This document shows positions 41,846 to 43,239 of a DNA stretch of 43,239 nucleotides, one piece after another. The stretch is from an uncultured Burkholderiaceae bacterium (lineage in GTDB: Bacteria; Pseudomonadota; Gammaproteobacteria; Burkholderiales; Burkholderiaceae). The DNA lies in the NCBI GenBank assembly GCA_937871985.1, contig CALMPB010000412.1:1-43239 (forward strand), read 5' to 3'. The notes below the pieces were generated by a model. The model was not told the origin of the DNA and ran no database searches. It was given only the letters and a program-made list of their open reading frames with translations. Position numbers and translations under genes: made by a program. Position 1 is the stretch's first letter; every line of letters starts with the position of its first letter.

Positions 41846-43231
41846 TCATTGTGGCTCGCATGGAGTGCGCTCATTGTTTATGGTCGTCAACGGAATGACG
41901 ATCGCGACGCACAGGCCGCATTGTTTCTGCCGATCGGAGAAGTCGAGGCGAATTTGCGCGCCTATGCGGTTCGCGATCGTTTGAACGATGGACAGCCCCA
42001 GGCCCGACCCCTGGTGAGGATTGCCGAGCGCGCGGTAAAAGGCATCGAATACCCGCGCCCGGTTGGCCAGCGAAATGCCGGGGCCGTTATCCGCGATCCG
42101 CAACTCGGCAAAACCGCCGGATGCCTTTATCGAGAGATCGACGCGCCCTTGCTCCGGGGTATAGCGGATCGCGTTATCGACCAGGTTCCTGACCATGAGG
42201 AAGAGATCCAGCTCGCTGGCCCATATTTCGACGTCCTGGGCGCCCTCCACGCCGATGTCGATATGCTTGGCTTCGGCTAGCGGCATGAGGTCTTCCAGCA
42301 CGCGTCGGAATACATGCTGTGCGGACACTGGCACCGGTGGAGGCGTCGTCGGCGCCTGCGCCTTGGCCAGTGCAAGCAATTGGTCGACCAGGCTACGGCC
42401 CCGTTCTATCCCCTGCCTCAGTACCGCCAGCCGTTCGCGCGCCACGTCGGACATGTCTGCCCCCGCCAGTCGCTCGGCCTGCAAGGAAAGCGCTGTCAAC
42501 GGAGAGCGCAGTTCGTGCGCCGCATCGGCGAGGAAACGGCGCTGTGACGCCATCGCCTGAGCGACACGTTCCAGCAAGCGATTGATCGCCACGGCGAAGG
42601 GGCGCACCTCGACAGGCAAATGGTGGTCTTGTACCGGATGCAGCGCTTGTTCTTCCCGTAGATCCACTTCTCTGGACAGGGCGGCAATGGGACGGAACAT
42701 TTTTCGGATCAGGTCGCCGACGATCAGAAGCAGCACGGGCACCAGGATCAGGAAGGGCATCACGGTGCGCAGCGCGCCATCGCGCGCGATCTCGTTGCGG
42801 AAGTCGGCTTCCTGGGAAACCGCGAAGCGTTCGCCGGAAGCGCCGGTCCTGATCATGACGCGGAAGGACTCCCCTCCCAACTCGACGGTATGCAGGCCAT
42901 CGGCCAGGGTGGCCGGGATCGGGAGTTCCTGCTCGCCTTGCGTCGCCGGTGTGCCAGAAGGCGCGCCCAGCCGCTGGACCGTCACGCGTGCGTCTTCCGT
43001 GCTCTCGTTTTGCGGCATCGCGGCGGGCTGGGGAGCCAGCGACAGATGTTGCCGATCCACGAGCTGGGCGATCTGCCGCAACAGATCGTCCTGCAATTCA
43101 TGGGCCTCGTCCAAGGCCGAGGCAAATGAGAAGATGCCCGCCACCATGGCCACCACGAGGATGGACAGCGACAGCATGAACGAGAGCTTGAGCTGAACCG
43201 ACTCGTTCAAGCGCCTTTTGAGACCATCCAT
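41846..43231 (-). CDS. Sensor histidine kinase, QseC/PmrB-like
   Basis: A 461-residue membrane kinase. Membrane helices at about 15-38 and 157-172 enclose a periplasmic sensor domain of roughly 120 residues. A HAMP-like linker follows. The phospho-acceptor is H239 in RRFLADAAHELRSPLTALSL. The ATP-binding domain has N-box NLVDNAIRYT, G1 DNGPG and G2 GSGLGLS. All kinase motifs are intact. The ATG at 43231 lies 8 bp from the window end; a response-regulator gene is expected just upstream, outside. The signal is unknown. Confidence 0.91.
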   Translation of the reverse strand: MDGLKRRLNESVQLKLSFMLSLSILVVAMVAGIFSFASALDEAHELQDDLLRQIAQLVDRQHLSLAPQPAAMPQNESTEDARVTVQRLGAPSGTPATQGEQELPIPATLADGLHTVELGGESFRVMIRTGASGERFAVSQEADFRNEIARDGALRTVMPFLILVPVLLLIVGDLIRKMFRPIAALSREVDLREEQALHPVQDHHLPVEVRPFAVAINRLLERVAQAMASQRRFLADAAHELRSPLTALSLQAERLAGADMSDVARERLAVLRQGIERGRSLVDQLLALAKAQAPTTPPPVPVSAQHVFRRVLEDLMPLAEAKHIDIGVEGAQDVEIWASELDLFLMVRNLVDNAIRYTPEQGRVDLSIKASGGFAELRIADNGPGISLANRARVFDAFYRALGNPHQGSGLGLSIVQTIANRIGAQIRLDFSDRQKQCGLCVAIVIPLTTINNERTPCEPQ

Positions 43232-43239
43232 CCGAGCCC

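Overview
The window is a chromosomal segment of a high-GC betaproteobacterium, most likely an Alcaligenaceae member of the Achromobacter/Bordetella group. The reasons are three Bug-type (TctC family) periplasmic binding proteins, a groES controlled by CIRCE and a sigma-70/sigma-32 promoter, a FecIRA-type siderophore uptake locus, and a decayed fragment resembling the Achromobacter chromosomal class D beta-lactamase. The genus is an inference.

Region 1 (1-319): the 5' end of groES on the minus strand, with a perfect CIRCE operator and promoter. Region 2 (320-16355): a complete 16,036-bp Tn7-like transposon. Its ends begin TGTCGAA and are flanked by a 5-bp target duplication, TCGCC, at 315-319 and 16356-16360. 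It carries an XRE regulator, an overlapping operon tnsA-tnsB-tnsC-tniQ-tniQ, and cargo. The cargo is an orphan Xre/MbcA/ParS-type antitoxin-like gene, a Gabija-like pair (OLD/TOPRIM nuclease plus UvrD-like helicase), a convergent exonuclease VII-like pair whose large subunit has an N-terminal DUF5710 domain and a 43-residue tandem repeat, a small hypothetical gene, a DUF6338 membrane protein overlapping a proline-rich microprotein, and a decayed IS3-type transposase. There is no CRISPR array or cas gene. The element sits in the groES/fecI intergenic region and leaves both promoters intact.

Region 3 (16361-20558): a Fur box and a fecI-fecR-TonB receptor operon for siderophore sensing and uptake. 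Region 4 (20916-25724): a LysR regulator followed by a Bug protein, a formylglycine-type sulfatase and an FAD-linked oxidase, probably a catabolic operon for a sulfated organic acid. Region 5 (26010-28651): a MocR/PdxR-type regulator divergent from an AhpD-like carboxymuconolactone decarboxylase family gene, then an ABC exporter remnant.

Region 6 (28652-35129): two Bug proteins, a glutathione S-transferase, an Asp-box propeller protein, a DUF1185 protein, an alpha/beta hydrolase and a GntR/FCD regulator. Two 47-bp intergenic sequences with identically spaced GTAGTAC/GTACTAC arms probably tie these into one regulon. Region 7 (35314-41105): a LysR regulator followed by FUSC, DUF1656, membrane-fusion and outer-membrane genes of an AaeAB/MdtNOP-like efflux pump. 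Region 8 (41309-43231): a 48-residue membrane microprotein missed by normal length cut-offs, a 13-bp perfect inverted repeat, the blaOXA remnant, and a sensor histidine kinase whose partner response regulator should lie beyond the window.

The best candidate for an undescribed system is the DUF5710-XseA/XseB pair next to Gabija, followed by the DUF6338/proline-rich pair and the groES-linked insertion site of this two-TniQ transposon.
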